Assembly: GCF_030128825.1 (NCBI RefSeq)
Contig: NZ_CP119127.1
Span: forward strand, 3,647,501 to 3,711,500
Source of the DNA: Sphingobium sp. WTD-1
GTDB taxonomy: Bacteria; Pseudomonadota; Alphaproteobacteria; Sphingomonadales; Sphingomonadaceae
DNA: 64,000 nucleotides
Direction of reading: 5' to 3'
This document shows positions 17,164-26,681 of the stretch, in pieces (positions within the stretch are counted from its first letter, which is position 1; each line of letters begins with the position of its first letter). Made by a program: the position numbers and the translations under genes. The notes beneath the pieces were generated by a model that did not search any database, was not told where the DNA came from, and worked only from the letters and a program-made list of their open reading frames with translations.

Positions 17164-18966
17164 CTACACCCTCGACATTTTCCCGATCACCTTGAGCAAA
17201 TCGGCGATCTTGAACGGCTTTTCGATCGCTGGCACCGCGTCGAATGCCTCAGGCAAATGGTCGCGCCCGTAACCGCTAACGAACAGGAAGCGCTTGCCCC
17301 GTTCCGACAAGAGGCGGGCGATGCGCTCCACACCTTCCCCCTGAAGATTGCCATCGAGCAGCGCGAGATCGAACTCTCCCTGATCGATCAGAGCCAGCGC
17401 ATCTTCTACAGTCGCCGCCTGGCCGACGACATGTCCGCCAGCGTCTTCCAGCGTCGCTGCCAGTTCAAAGGCGACCAGCGGCTCATCCTCGATCAGCAGC
17501 AGGCGACATCCCCCCAGATGAAGCCCCTCCCCGCCGGCATGGTCCGCCTGCAGTTCGCTTACTGCCGGCCGTATCTTCTTGCGCAAACGCGGACCCGAGA
17601 CATAGGGCAGCGTCAGCGTCCATCCCATGCCTTCCGCGCCGTAATGGGGCTGGGCACTGCCGCCGTCGGAACGCAGGCTACGTTCGATCAGCGCGGTGCC
17701 GAAGCCGCGACGGCTGGGCGGCGCAACCGGCGGACCGCCCCGTTCGCGCCAATCCAGAACCAGTTGATCATTGGTCAGGCGCCATTCCAGCTCGACACGA
17801 CCGGTCGGCGCTGACAGTGCGCCATATTTATGGGCGTTGGTCACCAGTTCGTGCAGCACCAGCGCCAGGTGCAGCGCCGGTTCGGGCCGCAGATCGACCT
17901 CCGGCCCGTTCCAATGGAATCGTTCGCCGTCGATCGCGCCGATCGTCACCTGCCCCTCGATCAGATCCCCCAGCCGCGCGGCCTGCCAGGTTTCGCCGCT
18001 CAGCAGCGAATGGGCACTGGCCAGCGCGTGGATACGACCGATGAAGGTCGGGGCAAAATCGGACGGGCCGGACGAATGGCGCAAGGTCTGGGTGGCGATC
18101 GCCTGGACCGACGCCAGCGTGTTCTTCACCCGATGGTTAAGCTCGCCGATCAGCAGCTTCTGCGTAGCCTCCGCTCGCTTGCGGTCGGTCACGTCGAGGA
18201 TCTGCAGGCTGATGGAGAAGAGCCGGCCGGCGGCATCGCGCAGCGCCGAGCAATAGCATTCGCAATCGAGGGTCAGTCCCTCGGCTGTATGGAAGCGCAG
18301 CAGGCGATTGGTGCGCGGCACGGTGCCGGCGATCATCTCGTCCATCAGGCCGGCAAAGTCGCCGCGCTGGCTGTCGTCCAGCCATTTGAGTTCGGACGCG
18401 CCAAAGCCCGCCACCTCTGCCGCACGCCAGCCGAACAGCCGCTCCGCTCCCTTGGACCAGGCAACGACATGGCGCTGGGCGTCGATTTCCACGATCGCCA
18501 GCGGGCTGTTGTCACCATGGGCCTGGATGCGGGCCAGCGCCGCGGCATGGCTGTCACGTTCCCGCGCCAGTTCCTGCCGCTGCTGGAACAGCTCGACGAA
18601 CAAGGCGACCTTGTGCCGCAGGATATGGGGGTCGACCGGCTTGAACAGATAGTCGATCGCACCGCTTTCATAGCCGCGAAACTGGCGCCGCTCGTCGGTC
18701 GCCACGGCGGTCAGGAAGATGATCGGCACACGCCGGGTCCGTTCCGTGCCGCGCATCAGTTCGGCCAGCTCGAACCCGTCCATGCCCGGCATCTGCACGT
18801 CGAGCAGCGCCAGCGCGACATCCTCCACCAGCAGCAGTTCAAGCGCCTGCATGCCCGACCGCGCCTTGATGAGGGTCACGCCCTCGTCCGCCAGCAGCGC
18901 TTCAAGCGCGGTCAGATTTTCCTCGACATCGTCGACCGCCAGGATCTTGGTGGGCTCAGGCTGCAT
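17164..18966 (-). CDS. REC-PAS-HWE histidine kinase-REC hybrid
   Basis: 600 residues, soluble. Receiver 1 at about 6-120 with phosphoacceptor Asp56 (ALLDVQMPGMDGF) and Lys in LFKPVD; a PAS domain at about 150-265; an HWE-type dimerisation/catalytic core with His278 (ELNHRVKNTLAS) and the defining W-x-E at Trp406 (LDWRERGG); and a C-terminal receiver with Asp538 (ALLDGNLQGEGV). HWE kinases commonly feed single-domain or PhyR-type regulators in alphaproteobacteria, but none is encoded here. The start ATG overlaps the CheR gene by 11 bases, so it is the third gene of a tightly coupled operon and probably signals with those partners. Confidence 0.92.
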   Translation of the reverse strand: MQPEPTKILAVDDVEENLTALEALLADEGVTLIKARSGMQALELLLVEDVALALLDVQMPGMDGFELAELMRGTERTRRVPIIFLTAVATDERRQFRGYESGAIDYLFKPVDPHILRHKVALFVELFQQRQELARERDSHAAALARIQAHGDNSPLAIVEIDAQRHVVAWSKGAERLFGWRAAEVAGFGASELKWLDDSQRGDFAGLMDEMIAGTVPRTNRLLRFHTAEGLTLDCECYCSALRDAAGRLFSISLQILDVTDRKRAEATQKLLIGELNHRVKNTLASVQAIATQTLRHSSGPSDFAPTFIGRIHALASAHSLLSGETWQAARLGDLIEGQVTIGAIDGERFHWNGPEVDLRPEPALHLALVLHELVTNAHKYGALSAPTGRVELEWRLTNDQLVLDWRERGGPPVAPPSRRGFGTALIERSLRSDGGSAQPHYGAEGMGWTLTLPYVSGPRLRKKIRPAVSELQADHAGGEGLHLGGCRLLLIEDEPLVAFELAATLEDAGGHVVGQAATVEDALALIDQGEFDLALLDGNLQGEGVERIARLLSERGKRFLFVSGYGRDHLPEAFDAVPAIEKPFKIADLLKVIGKMSRV

Positions 18967-19831
18967 GGTCGAGCGCCTTCAGATCCTGCAGGTTGCGGCG
19001 ATAGATTTTCTCGCCCTCGTCGAAATCGGCAAAGCCATCGGAATAGCGCGAGAAGCGCAGCGTTTCCTTCGAACCCAGCCCGAGGAAGCCGCCGCGGACC
19101 AGCGATTCCCCGAACAGGCCGAGCGCGCGATCCTGCAATTCGCGATCGAAATAGATGAGCACATTACGGCTGGACACCAGCTGTACCTCCCCAAAGACCT
19201 GGTCGCTCGCCAGATTATGTTGTGCAAAGACCGCGCGGCGACGCAGCGTCTTGTCGAAGACGGCGGCGCCATAGGCGGCAGTATAATAGTCGGACAGCGA
19301 GGCCTTCCCGCCCGCAAGCCGATGATTTTCGCTGAATTGCGGCAGACGATCGATGGCGTAGATGCCCGCTTCCGCCTTTTCGAGCGCGGCCGGGCTGATG
19401 TCGGTGCAGTAGAAGATCGTACGATCCTCCAGCCCTTCCTCGCGGAACAGGATCGCGAGCGAGTAGAATTCCTCGCCATTGGCGCAGCCGGCGATCCACA
19501 CCTTGAGCGAGGGATAGGTCTTGAGATGCGGCACGACCTGCTCGCGCAACGCCCGGAAATAGGCGGGATCGCGAAACATTTCGCTCACCTGGATGGTGAG
19601 GAAGCCCATCAGGTCGGCAAACACGGCGGGATCGCGCAGCAACAGATGCTGGAGTTGGGACAGGCTGTCGCAGCCATGCTGATGCTGGGCACGGGCCAGC
19701 CGGCGATGTAGCGATCCGCGCGAATAGCCGCGAAAGTCGTAATGATAATGGCGGAAGATCGCTTCGAGCAGCAGGTCGAGCTCCAGTTCGTCCCGCGGCC
19801 CGAAATGCTCCTCCATCAGCGAGGCATCCAT
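18956..19831 (-). CDS. cheR: CheR-type protein-glutamate O-methyltransferase
   Basis: 291 residues from ATG 19831; an ATG at 19816 that overlaps the upstream stop (TGATG) is an equally good coupled start. The N-terminal helical CheR domain (about 15-70) precedes a SAM-binding domain with VWIAGCANGEEFYSLA, ISPAALEKAEAG and SSRNVLIYFDRELQ, all standard for CheR. The enzyme methylates chemoreceptor glutamates with SAM, yet no receptor, CheA, CheW or CheB is nearby. Instead it is wedged between two sensor kinases with overlaps at both ends, implying it modifies or modulates a kinase pathway. Confidence 0.9.
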   Translation of the reverse strand: MDASLMEEHFGPRDELELDLLLEAIFRHYHYDFRGYSRGSLHRRLARAQHQHGCDSLSQLQHLLLRDPAVFADLMGFLTIQVSEMFRDPAYFRALREQVVPHLKTYPSLKVWIAGCANGEEFYSLAILFREEGLEDRTIFYCTDISPAALEKAEAGIYAIDRLPQFSENHRLAGGKASLSDYYTAAYGAAVFDKTLRRRAVFAQHNLASDQVFGEVQLVSSRNVLIYFDRELQDRALGLFGESLVRGGFLGLGSKETLRFSRYSDGFADFDEGEKIYRRNLQDLKALDHAA

Positions 19832-22800
19832 ACACGCACCAGGCTGAGCAACTTGTCGACGTCGAGCGGCTTGGCGAGATAGTCGTTGGCACCGGCGGCC
19901 AGGCATTCCTGCTGGTCCTGCGCCATCGCCTTGGCCGTGAGCGCGATGATCGGCAGGCCCACGCCCCAGCCCTGCTTGCGGATTTCGCGCATCGCCGTCA
20001 GCCCGTCCATTTCCGGCATCATCACGTCCATCAGCACGAGATCGACCTTGGGCGCCTCGGTGCGCGCAGCCTCTTCGAGCGCGACAAGCGCCTCGCGGCC
20101 ATTGCGTGCGATACGGACATGAACCCCATGGGGTTCGAAAATGCTCGTGAGGGCATAAACGTTCCGTATATCATCCTCGACAACCAGAATATTTTTGCCT
20201 TCCAGCGCCTCATCACGGCTGAGCGAACGGGCGATCAGCTGCTGCTGAAGTTCGGGCAGTTCCGACACCACCTGATGCAGGAACAGCGTCACTTCATCGA
20301 GCAGCCGTTCGGGCGACTTCGCCCCCTTGACGATGATCGACTTGGAATAGCGGCGCAGGCGCAGCTCCTCCTCCGCGCCGAGGTCGCGGCCGGTATAGAC
20401 GATGACCGGCGGGAAGCCGACGCTGTCATCCGCGCTCAGCCGTTCGAGCAGGTCGAAACCGGACGCATCGGGCAGGTTGAGATCGAGCACCATGCAGTCG
20501 AAGGTCTCGCGACCCAGCATTTCGAAACATTGGGCGGCCGAATGGGCCTCCAGCGTCTCGACCTCGCGGGAGGCGAGCAGCAGCTTGATGCTCTCGGCCT
20601 GCTGGGCGTCGTCCTCGACTACCAGAACCCGGCGCATGCGCTGGGCCATGCGCGCCTCCAGCCCTTCAAGCATGTCGATCAGCGCATCGCGCTTCACCGG
20701 CTTGAACAGATAGCCGATCGCGCCGCTGGCCAGCGCCGCCTGGCTGTCATCATCGACCGACACGACATGGACCGGGATATGGCGGGTGCGCATGTCGCGC
20801 TTGATCCGGTCTAGCACCGACAGGCCGGTATGGTCGGGCAGGTTCATGTCCAGGATCACGGCATGAGGCAGATATTGCCGAGCCATCAGCGCGCCTTCGT
20901 CGGCGGTGCCGGCGATCAGGCACTGGAAGCCCTGTTCATGCGCGATGTCGCACAGGATGCGGGCGAAGACCGGATCATCCTCCACGATCAGGATCAGGCG
21001 CGAATCCCCGGACAAGGTTTCACGATCATCCTGGGTATCGACCAGGCTGGCGATACGCTGGCGCGCGGGCGCCACCGGCTGGGGCCGCGGCGCTTCGGCC
21101 AGGCTGATCGAGGGCAGATGGCTGAGCGCGGGATCGAAGCGATCGGGCAGCAGCAGCGAGAAGGCACTGCCCTCGCCCGGCTGGCTTTCGACGCGCAGTT
21201 CGCCGCCCAGCAGCCGCGCGAGTTCGCGCGAGATGGAGAGGCCAAGGCCGGTGCCGCCATATTTGCGGCTGATCGTGCCATCGGCCTGGCGGAAGGGTTC
21301 GAAGATCAGCTTCTGCTGCGCTTCCGCAATGCCGACGCCGCTGTCCTGCACGGTGAAGGCCACCCGGCCATCCGCATGCCGGCCAACGGTCAGCGCGACC
21401 TCGCCCCGATCGGTGAATTTGATCGCATTGGACAGGAAATTCTTCAGCACCTGCTCGACGCGCTGCGGATCGGTTTCGATCTCGACCGGATCGGCGCCGG
21501 CGGCAAGGCGGAAGGACAAGCCCTTGGCCTGGGCCGAGGGCGCGAAGATCGCCTGCAGCTTGTCCAGCATCGGCGCGATCCGCACGGAACGCGGCTGCAA
21601 CTCCAGCTTGCCCGCCTCGATCTTGGAAATGTCGAGAATGTCGTTGATCAGGGTCAGCAGGTCATTGCCAGACGTCTCGATCGTTTCGGCATGGCGGACC
21701 TGATCGGCGCTGAGATTGCCGGCACGATTTTCCGCCAGCAGGCGCGCCATGATGAGCAGCGAGTTGAGCGGCGTGCGCAGCTCATGGCTCATATTGGCGA
21801 GGAATTCGGACTTGTAGCGGCTGGCCTGGTCCAGCTCGGCGGCCTGCTGCTGGAGCGAAAGCTGGGCGCGGGCGAGATCGTCGCGCTGGGCCTGCATGTG
21901 GCGGGCCTGCTCTTCCAGCTGGACATTGGTCTGTTCCAGCTCGCTCTGCTGCGCCTCCAGACGGGTGGCGGAGTCCTGAAGCTGGCGGCTCTGGGTTTCC
22001 AGCTCGTCATTATTGGCGCGCAGTTCCTCGCCCTGGGCCTGCAATTCCTCGGCCTGACGCTGGGTTTCCTCAAGCGCGTCCTGCAACCGGGCGCGGAAAC
22101 GGGCCGAACGCAGCGCGATGCCCATGCCGGCGCTCGCTTCCTCCAGCAGTTCGAGCACGCGGTCATCGACCGGATCGAAGGCGCCCAGTTCCAGCACCGC
22201 ATTGACGATGCCGTCCGTCACGGTCGGCACGATCAGCAGATGGCGGGGACGATCGCGGCCAAAGGCCGAGCCGATCGTCAGATAATGATCGGGCACATCA
22301 TGCAGCAGTTGCGCCCGCCCTTCGGCCGCGACCTGGCCGAGCAGCCCTTCCTTGGCGACGAAGCGCTGCGGCATATCGGCATCGGCCGGCACGCCGAGCG
22401 TCGCGACGCGGTTGAACTGGCCATCCTCGCCCTTGAACAGGGCACCGCCCTGGAAACCGAGATAGCGCGCGAGGAAGGCAAGGATCGCCTCCCCCAGCTG
22501 CTCGACGCTCTGGTCGCCGCGCATCGCGTCGGACAGGCCCAGATGCCCCGCCTGCAACCAGGCCTGGCGCGCGCGCGCCTTGCTGTTGCGGCGCACCAGC
22601 AGATAGACGGCGATGGTCAGCACCACGCCCAGAAGGCCAGTGACAAGGCCCGACATGATCGCGGTCTGCGAGGCCGAAGCCATGTCGGCGAGGCGGATTT
22701 CCCGCAGTCGCAGTTCCTCACGCGCCATAGTGTCGAGCTGGGCCCGGACGGCGTCCATTTCCTGTTTGCCGCGGCCGGTGGTGACGATCGTCAGCGCCTG

Positions 22801-23229
22801 GATGATGCTCTGGTTGCGCCGCGCCTCGATCGTTTCCCTGAGTTCGGCAAGCTTGGCATCGACATGACGCCGCAGGCGGGCGAGATTATTCTGCTGGGTC
22901 GGGTTGTCGCGGGTCAGCCTGGCCAGCGCATCGAGCCGGCCGGGCATGGTCGCCACCGCATTCTCATAGGGCTCCAGATAGCCGCGGTCGCTCGTCAGCA
23001 GATAGCCGCGCTGGCCGGTCTCGGCATCCTGCGCGGTCGAGAGCAGTTCGTCGAGCGCGATCAGCACATTATGGGTATGGCGGATCGCCCGGTCGCTCTC
23101 GCCCAGGCCCTGGATGTTCAGATAGGCGACGGCGCCGCTGACCAGGAAGAAGGCGATTCCGAGGAAGAGGCCCAGCGCCGCCCATGCATCCGTGCGCCCA
23201 CTGATGGAGCCCAATTTCGCCTTACCCAT
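19816..23229 (-). CDS. CHASE3-GAF hybrid sensor histidine kinase with three receivers
   Basis: 1137 residues from ATG 23229, preceded by AGGA. Order: membrane helix about 14-38; extracytoplasmic CHASE3 domain (TQDAETGQRGYLLT-type motif); second helix about 192-212; GAF domain about 240-375; long Gln/Glu-rich coiled coil about 380-480; HisKA with His482 (NMSHELRTPLNS); HATPase (GVGIAEAQ, GTGLGLSIS); and receivers with Asp794 (AVILDMNLPD), Asp916 (MVLDLNLPD) and Asp1068 (LVLMDVMMPEMDG). All three receivers keep the acidic pocket and phosphoacceptor. First gene of the operon with CheR and the HWE kinase, so a multistep phosphorelay is likely. Confidence 0.93.
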   Translation of the reverse strand: MGKAKLGSISGRTDAWAALGLFLGIAFFLVSGAVAYLNIQGLGESDRAIRHTHNVLIALDELLSTAQDAETGQRGYLLTSDRGYLEPYENAVATMPGRLDALARLTRDNPTQQNNLARLRRHVDAKLAELRETIEARRNQSIIQALTIVTTGRGKQEMDAVRAQLDTMAREELRLREIRLADMASASQTAIMSGLVTGLLGVVLTIAVYLLVRRNSKARARQAWLQAGHLGLSDAMRGDQSVEQLGEAILAFLARYLGFQGGALFKGEDGQFNRVATLGVPADADMPQRFVAKEGLLGQVAAEGRAQLLHDVPDHYLTIGSAFGRDRPRHLLIVPTVTDGIVNAVLELGAFDPVDDRVLELLEEASAGMGIALRSARFRARLQDALEETQRQAEELQAQGEELRANNDELETQSRQLQDSATRLEAQQSELEQTNVQLEEQARHMQAQRDDLARAQLSLQQQAAELDQASRYKSEFLANMSHELRTPLNSLLIMARLLAENRAGNLSADQVRHAETIETSGNDLLTLINDILDISKIEAGKLELQPRSVRIAPMLDKLQAIFAPSAQAKGLSFRLAAGADPVEIETDPQRVEQVLKNFLSNAIKFTDRGEVALTVGRHADGRVAFTVQDSGVGIAEAQQKLIFEPFRQADGTISRKYGGTGLGLSISRELARLLGGELRVESQPGEGSAFSLLLPDRFDPALSHLPSISLAEAPRPQPVAPARQRIASLVDTQDDRETLSGDSRLILIVEDDPVFARILCDIAHEQGFQCLIAGTADEGALMARQYLPHAVILDMNLPDHTGLSVLDRIKRDMRTRHIPVHVVSVDDDSQAALASGAIGYLFKPVKRDALIDMLEGLEARMAQRMRRVLVVEDDAQQAESIKLLLASREVETLEAHSAAQCFEMLGRETFDCMVLDLNLPDASGFDLLERLSADDSVGFPPVIVYTGRDLGAEEELRLRRYSKSIIVKGAKSPERLLDEVTLFLHQVVSELPELQQQLIARSLSRDEALEGKNILVVEDDIRNVYALTSIFEPHGVHVRIARNGREALVALEEAARTEAPKVDLVLMDVMMPEMDGLTAMREIRKQGWGVGLPIIALTAKAMAQDQQECLAAGANDYLAKPLDVDKLLSLVRVWMPR

Positions 23230-23379
23230 TATCATCCTGTTGTCGTTGCCGTGACGGAGCTGCCGACTAAGAGGCATTTCCGCGCGAAAGCAAGCGTCAC
23301 CCCGCATGATATGGATCATCGGCGTCCATAATCACCAATTATCCCTGTCTGTTCGGGTTCGTTCAGCGCGGACGCCCGA

Positions 23380-26300
23380 TCAATCCAGCCCTTCGGTCAT
23401 TGGCGGAACTGGCTCTTCATAGATTGAGACAATCTCGTCGCTTGCCCGCTTCTCCGGCCAGATTTCGTCCAGCGTGGCAGGATCGTAAATCCGGCCATTC
23501 TTCATAACGGCGCCGATCTTCTGCGCATTGGCAATGTCGGCCAGCGGATCGGCGTCCAGGATCAGCAGGTCGGCAAACTTGCCCGGCTCCAGGCTGCCGA
23601 CATCGTCGCTATGGCCGATCACCTCGGCCGACCCGATCGTCGCAGCCTTCAGCGCCTCCATCGGCGTCGCGCCGCCAGCGGCAAAGGCCTGCAACTCCCA
23701 CTGATAGCCCAGCCCCTGGATCTCGCCATGGCTGCCAAGGCCGACGAGGCCGCCGGCGCGCTGTATCTTCACCGCGTCGGCCGCGATCTGCTGCCAGCTC
23801 TGCGCCTCGGGCGGCATCCAGTGGCGGTTGCGCAGCTTGTCGCTGACGATGCCGGCCGGCACGAAATGGGTCCACTTCGCGTCGTCCTGTGGCCGCTTAT
23901 TGATGATGAAGTCGAACAGCGCCGGGGTGGTGCCATAGGCGACCAGGATGGTCGGCGTGTAGCTGGTGCGGCTCTGCGCGAACAGGCGGACGATATCCTC
24001 GCGCAGCGGCGACACCGGGATGCTGTGCTCATTGCCGGAAAATCCGTCGATCGCGTGGGTCAGGTTCAGCACCATGTCGCTCGCGCCCTCGGTCGTGGGC
24101 ATCATGCCCAGTTCCGCCGCTGCCTCGACCATAAACTGGCGCTGGGCGCGGTCGCCGATCATGTAGCTCTTGATGTTCCGGGTGCGATAATGGTCGCGAT
24201 AGCGGGTGAGGACGTCGACCGCATCCTGCTTGCTGTGGATTTCCGCATTCACGAACACGCCCGGCCCGGTCGACCAGGCGCGCGGCCCCCGCATCATGCC
24301 GGCATCGATCATGTCCTGATAGGCGAAGATGTCGGTGGTGAAGGGCTGAGGGTCGAGCGCCGACGTGACACCGAAGGCGAGGTTGGCGGCAAAGTCCCAA
24401 TGGCCGCGCTCCTGGATGCCGCGCCGTATCTCGAACCAGTGGGCATGGGTGTCGACGAAGCCGGGGACGATATATTTGCCGCCGACATCACGGATCGTCG
24501 CGCCCTGCGGCACGGCGACCGATCCGCTGGCGCTGACCGCGACGATGCGATTGTCGGTGATGACGATGTCGGCATTGCGGATCACATCCTGTCCGCCCGC
24601 CATCGGCATGACGGTCGCGCCGCGCAGCACGACGCTGCCGCGGGGCACATCGCGCGGCAGTTCGACCGGCAGGGCGAAGCTCTGCGCCGCCGTCTCGGCC
24701 GCGCCCGGCGCCACGTTCAATGCCTGATCGATCGGCAAGCGGCGGAAGGTCGACCCGACCGACCAGGTGACGGTCGCGCCCTTATCGGCCCAGTCGATGA
24801 AGTCGGCGCCGACCCGTGTCAGCTTGCGTCGCGCCACCGCCGGCGTGTCGAGATTGACGGTCGCCGGCTCGCCGCCATTGGCCGGCGGAATGTCGACCAG
24901 ATAGGCCTGGCTGAACGATTTGATGAGCGCGCGGCCGCCGTCCGGGCTGATCCGCACATCCTCGACTGGTGCCGGGCCGGGGAAATATTGGCCCAGCCCA
25001 TGGGCCAGCACGCGCAGCAGCGGCTGCGGATCGCCGCCCGCCAGCGGCACGGAGGACAGGCCGCCGGCGCCGTAGAAATAGAGGGTGTCACTTTCGCTGG
25101 CGAACTGCGGCTGGCGCGCGCCCATGGCATGGGTGATCAGCCGTGCTGTGCCACCGCCGGCGGGCATGTGTATGATGTCGGTCGGGCGCGCGGGATCGAT
25201 CTCCGACGCGGTGCGCAGCCGGTCATATTGGTTCCCGCGCAGCGCCACCACGCCCTTGCCATCGGGGGTGAAGACGGGCTGGCTGTAAAAGGCCGGAAAC
25301 TGCGTCAGCCGGCGCGGCGTGCCGCCCGTAGCCGGGATCGTCCAGACATGGCCGCCATCCTTGGCGGTCCAGCTGACATAGGCGATGCTCTTGCCATCGG
25401 GCGACCAGCTCGGCTGGAAGGCATCGGCCGCGACAATGCGTTTAGGTGTCATGTTCGCTGTCAGCTTCTGGACATACAGCCCGCCCAGAGCGGTGAAGGC
25501 GACGCTGCCGCCATCGGGCGACTGGCGCGGCGCCTGTACCACGCGGACGCGCACCGGCCCGGTCTCTTCCCTCTGCCGCACGCGGGTCAGCGGGCCGAGG
25601 CCCAGTTGCACCGGCGCACTGAAGGGGATGTCGCTGATCTTGCCTGATGCGATGTCGAGCCGCCTGATCCCGCCGCCGACGCTCATCAGCATCGCCCTGT
25701 CGCCCGGCATGAAGCTGAAGCGCGGCAGCAGGTCGGCATAATAGCCGCCATCCTGGCCGTCCCGGTCGATCGGGAAGGCGATCCACTTGTCCTCGCCGGT
25801 CTCCAGGTTGCGGAGCCTGAGGCCGTCCTTCTGGCCCTGCCGGCTGGCATAGGCGAGCAGCTTGCCATCATGCGACAGCGCCGGACGCATCGCGCCGCCG
25901 GCCGACTGGATGATCGTCTCGTCCTGTCCGCTCTTGAGGTCGCGGCGCGCGATCGACCAGTTGGGCAGGTCATTCTCGGTCCAGGTATGGCCGCGCTTGG
26001 TCGCATAATAGAGATAGCGGCCGTCGGGCGTCGCGACCGCGCCCATGGCGTTCATCTTCGCGTCCCAATTGTCGGGCGATCCCGCCTTGGTAATCTGGAT
26101 GCCGCTGCCGCCGTCACGGTCATACATGAACAGCTCGAACGCCAGGATCGAATGGACCGTGCGCGAAACATAGACAGAGCGGCCATCGGGCGACCAAGCC
26201 GGCGAGGAATAGATGGCGAGCGACTGGTCCTGCGACAGCTGCTTGAGGCCGGTGCCATCGACATTGGCGATCCAGAGATTGGTGACGCCCGACCGGTCGG

Positions 26301-26598
26301 AGAGGAAGGCGAACTGCTTACCGTCGGGCGAGAAGACCGGGTTGCGCTCGAACGCCATGCCGGTCAGCAGCGGCCGCGCCGTGCCCCCGCCGGCGTCCAG
26401 CGCATAGATGTCGCCCAGCAGGTCGAACAGGATCGTCTTGCCATCGGGCGACATGTCCGGCTGCATCCAGGTCGCTTCATGCGCGTCATAGCGCAGCGTC
26501 CGCGTGGGCGTCAGGCTCAGCCCCTTGCTGTCCTGCGCCAGCGCGGGATGGGCACAAAGCAGGGACGCACCCAGCAGCAGGGAGGCAAGAGAACGCAT
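23380..26598 (-). CDS. Secreted amidohydrolase with N-terminal TolB-like beta-propeller
   Basis: 1072 residues from ATG 26598 (GAAAGG ahead) with signal peptide MRSLASLLLGASLLCAHPALAQ. The first ~650 residues contain repeated PD40/WD40-like blades (MSPDGKTILFD, FSPDGKQFAFLSD, WSPDGRSVYVS, WSPDGKSIAYVS). An amidohydrolase domain follows, with the metal motif VDTHAHW near residue 717 and HGEIQGLG near the end. Related fusions in Bacteroidetes and proteobacteria are annotated as amidohydrolase/TolB-like proteins; the propeller may bind peptide substrate or form an access funnel as in prolyl oligopeptidases. It is the last gene of the MocR-PaiB-amidohydrolase-TBDR run. Confidence 0.88.
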   Translation of the reverse strand: MRSLASLLLGASLLCAHPALAQDSKGLSLTPTRTLRYDAHEATWMQPDMSPDGKTILFDLLGDIYALDAGGGTARPLLTGMAFERNPVFSPDGKQFAFLSDRSGVTNLWIANVDGTGLKQLSQDQSLAIYSSPAWSPDGRSVYVSRTVHSILAFELFMYDRDGGSGIQITKAGSPDNWDAKMNAMGAVATPDGRYLYYATKRGHTWTENDLPNWSIARRDLKSGQDETIIQSAGGAMRPALSHDGKLLAYASRQGQKDGLRLRNLETGEDKWIAFPIDRDGQDGGYYADLLPRFSFMPGDRAMLMSVGGGIRRLDIASGKISDIPFSAPVQLGLGPLTRVRQREETGPVRVRVVQAPRQSPDGGSVAFTALGGLYVQKLTANMTPKRIVAADAFQPSWSPDGKSIAYVSWTAKDGGHVWTIPATGGTPRRLTQFPAFYSQPVFTPDGKGVVALRGNQYDRLRTASEIDPARPTDIIHMPAGGGTARLITHAMGARQPQFASESDTLYFYGAGGLSSVPLAGGDPQPLLRVLAHGLGQYFPGPAPVEDVRISPDGGRALIKSFSQAYLVDIPPANGGEPATVNLDTPAVARRKLTRVGADFIDWADKGATVTWSVGSTFRRLPIDQALNVAPGAAETAAQSFALPVELPRDVPRGSVVLRGATVMPMAGGQDVIRNADIVITDNRIVAVSASGSVAVPQGATIRDVGGKYIVPGFVDTHAHWFEIRRGIQERGHWDFAANLAFGVTSALDPQPFTTDIFAYQDMIDAGMMRGPRAWSTGPGVFVNAEIHSKQDAVDVLTRYRDHYRTRNIKSYMIGDRAQRQFMVEAAAELGMMPTTEGASDMVLNLTHAIDGFSGNEHSIPVSPLREDIVRLFAQSRTSYTPTILVAYGTTPALFDFIINKRPQDDAKWTHFVPAGIVSDKLRNRHWMPPEAQSWQQIAADAVKIQRAGGLVGLGSHGEIQGLGYQWELQAFAAGGATPMEALKAATIGSAEVIGHSDDVGSLEPGKFADLLILDADPLADIANAQKIGAVMKNGRIYDPATLDEIWPEKRASDEIVSIYEEPVPPMTEGLD

Positions 26599-26635
26599 TG
26601 CGGCCTTTCGGTCAGAAGCTAGGAAGGCAGATAGG

Positions 26636-26671
26636 GAACGGGGCCGCAGCCTTGCGGATGCGGCCCCGTTC
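26636..26671 (-). terminator. Hairpin between TBDR and propeller-amidohydrolase
   Basis: Perfect 13-bp stem GAACGGGGCCGCA / TGCGGCCCCGTTC with a 10-base loop, 11 bases after the TBDR stop. On the minus strand it is followed by CCCTATCTGCC, a weak T tract, so it may attenuate rather than fully stop transcription into the next gene. Confidence 0.55.
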
Positions 26672-26681
26672 TTCAAGGCGG

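Noticed and set aside
17164..18966. General stress response control by the HWE kinase
   Set aside because: No phyR, nepR or ecfG gene lies nearby, so the link cannot be supported from this window.
20830..23331. An 833-codon plus-strand frame opposite the hybrid kinase
   Set aside because: Antisense artefact of the kinase gene, whose domains and catalytic residues are intact.
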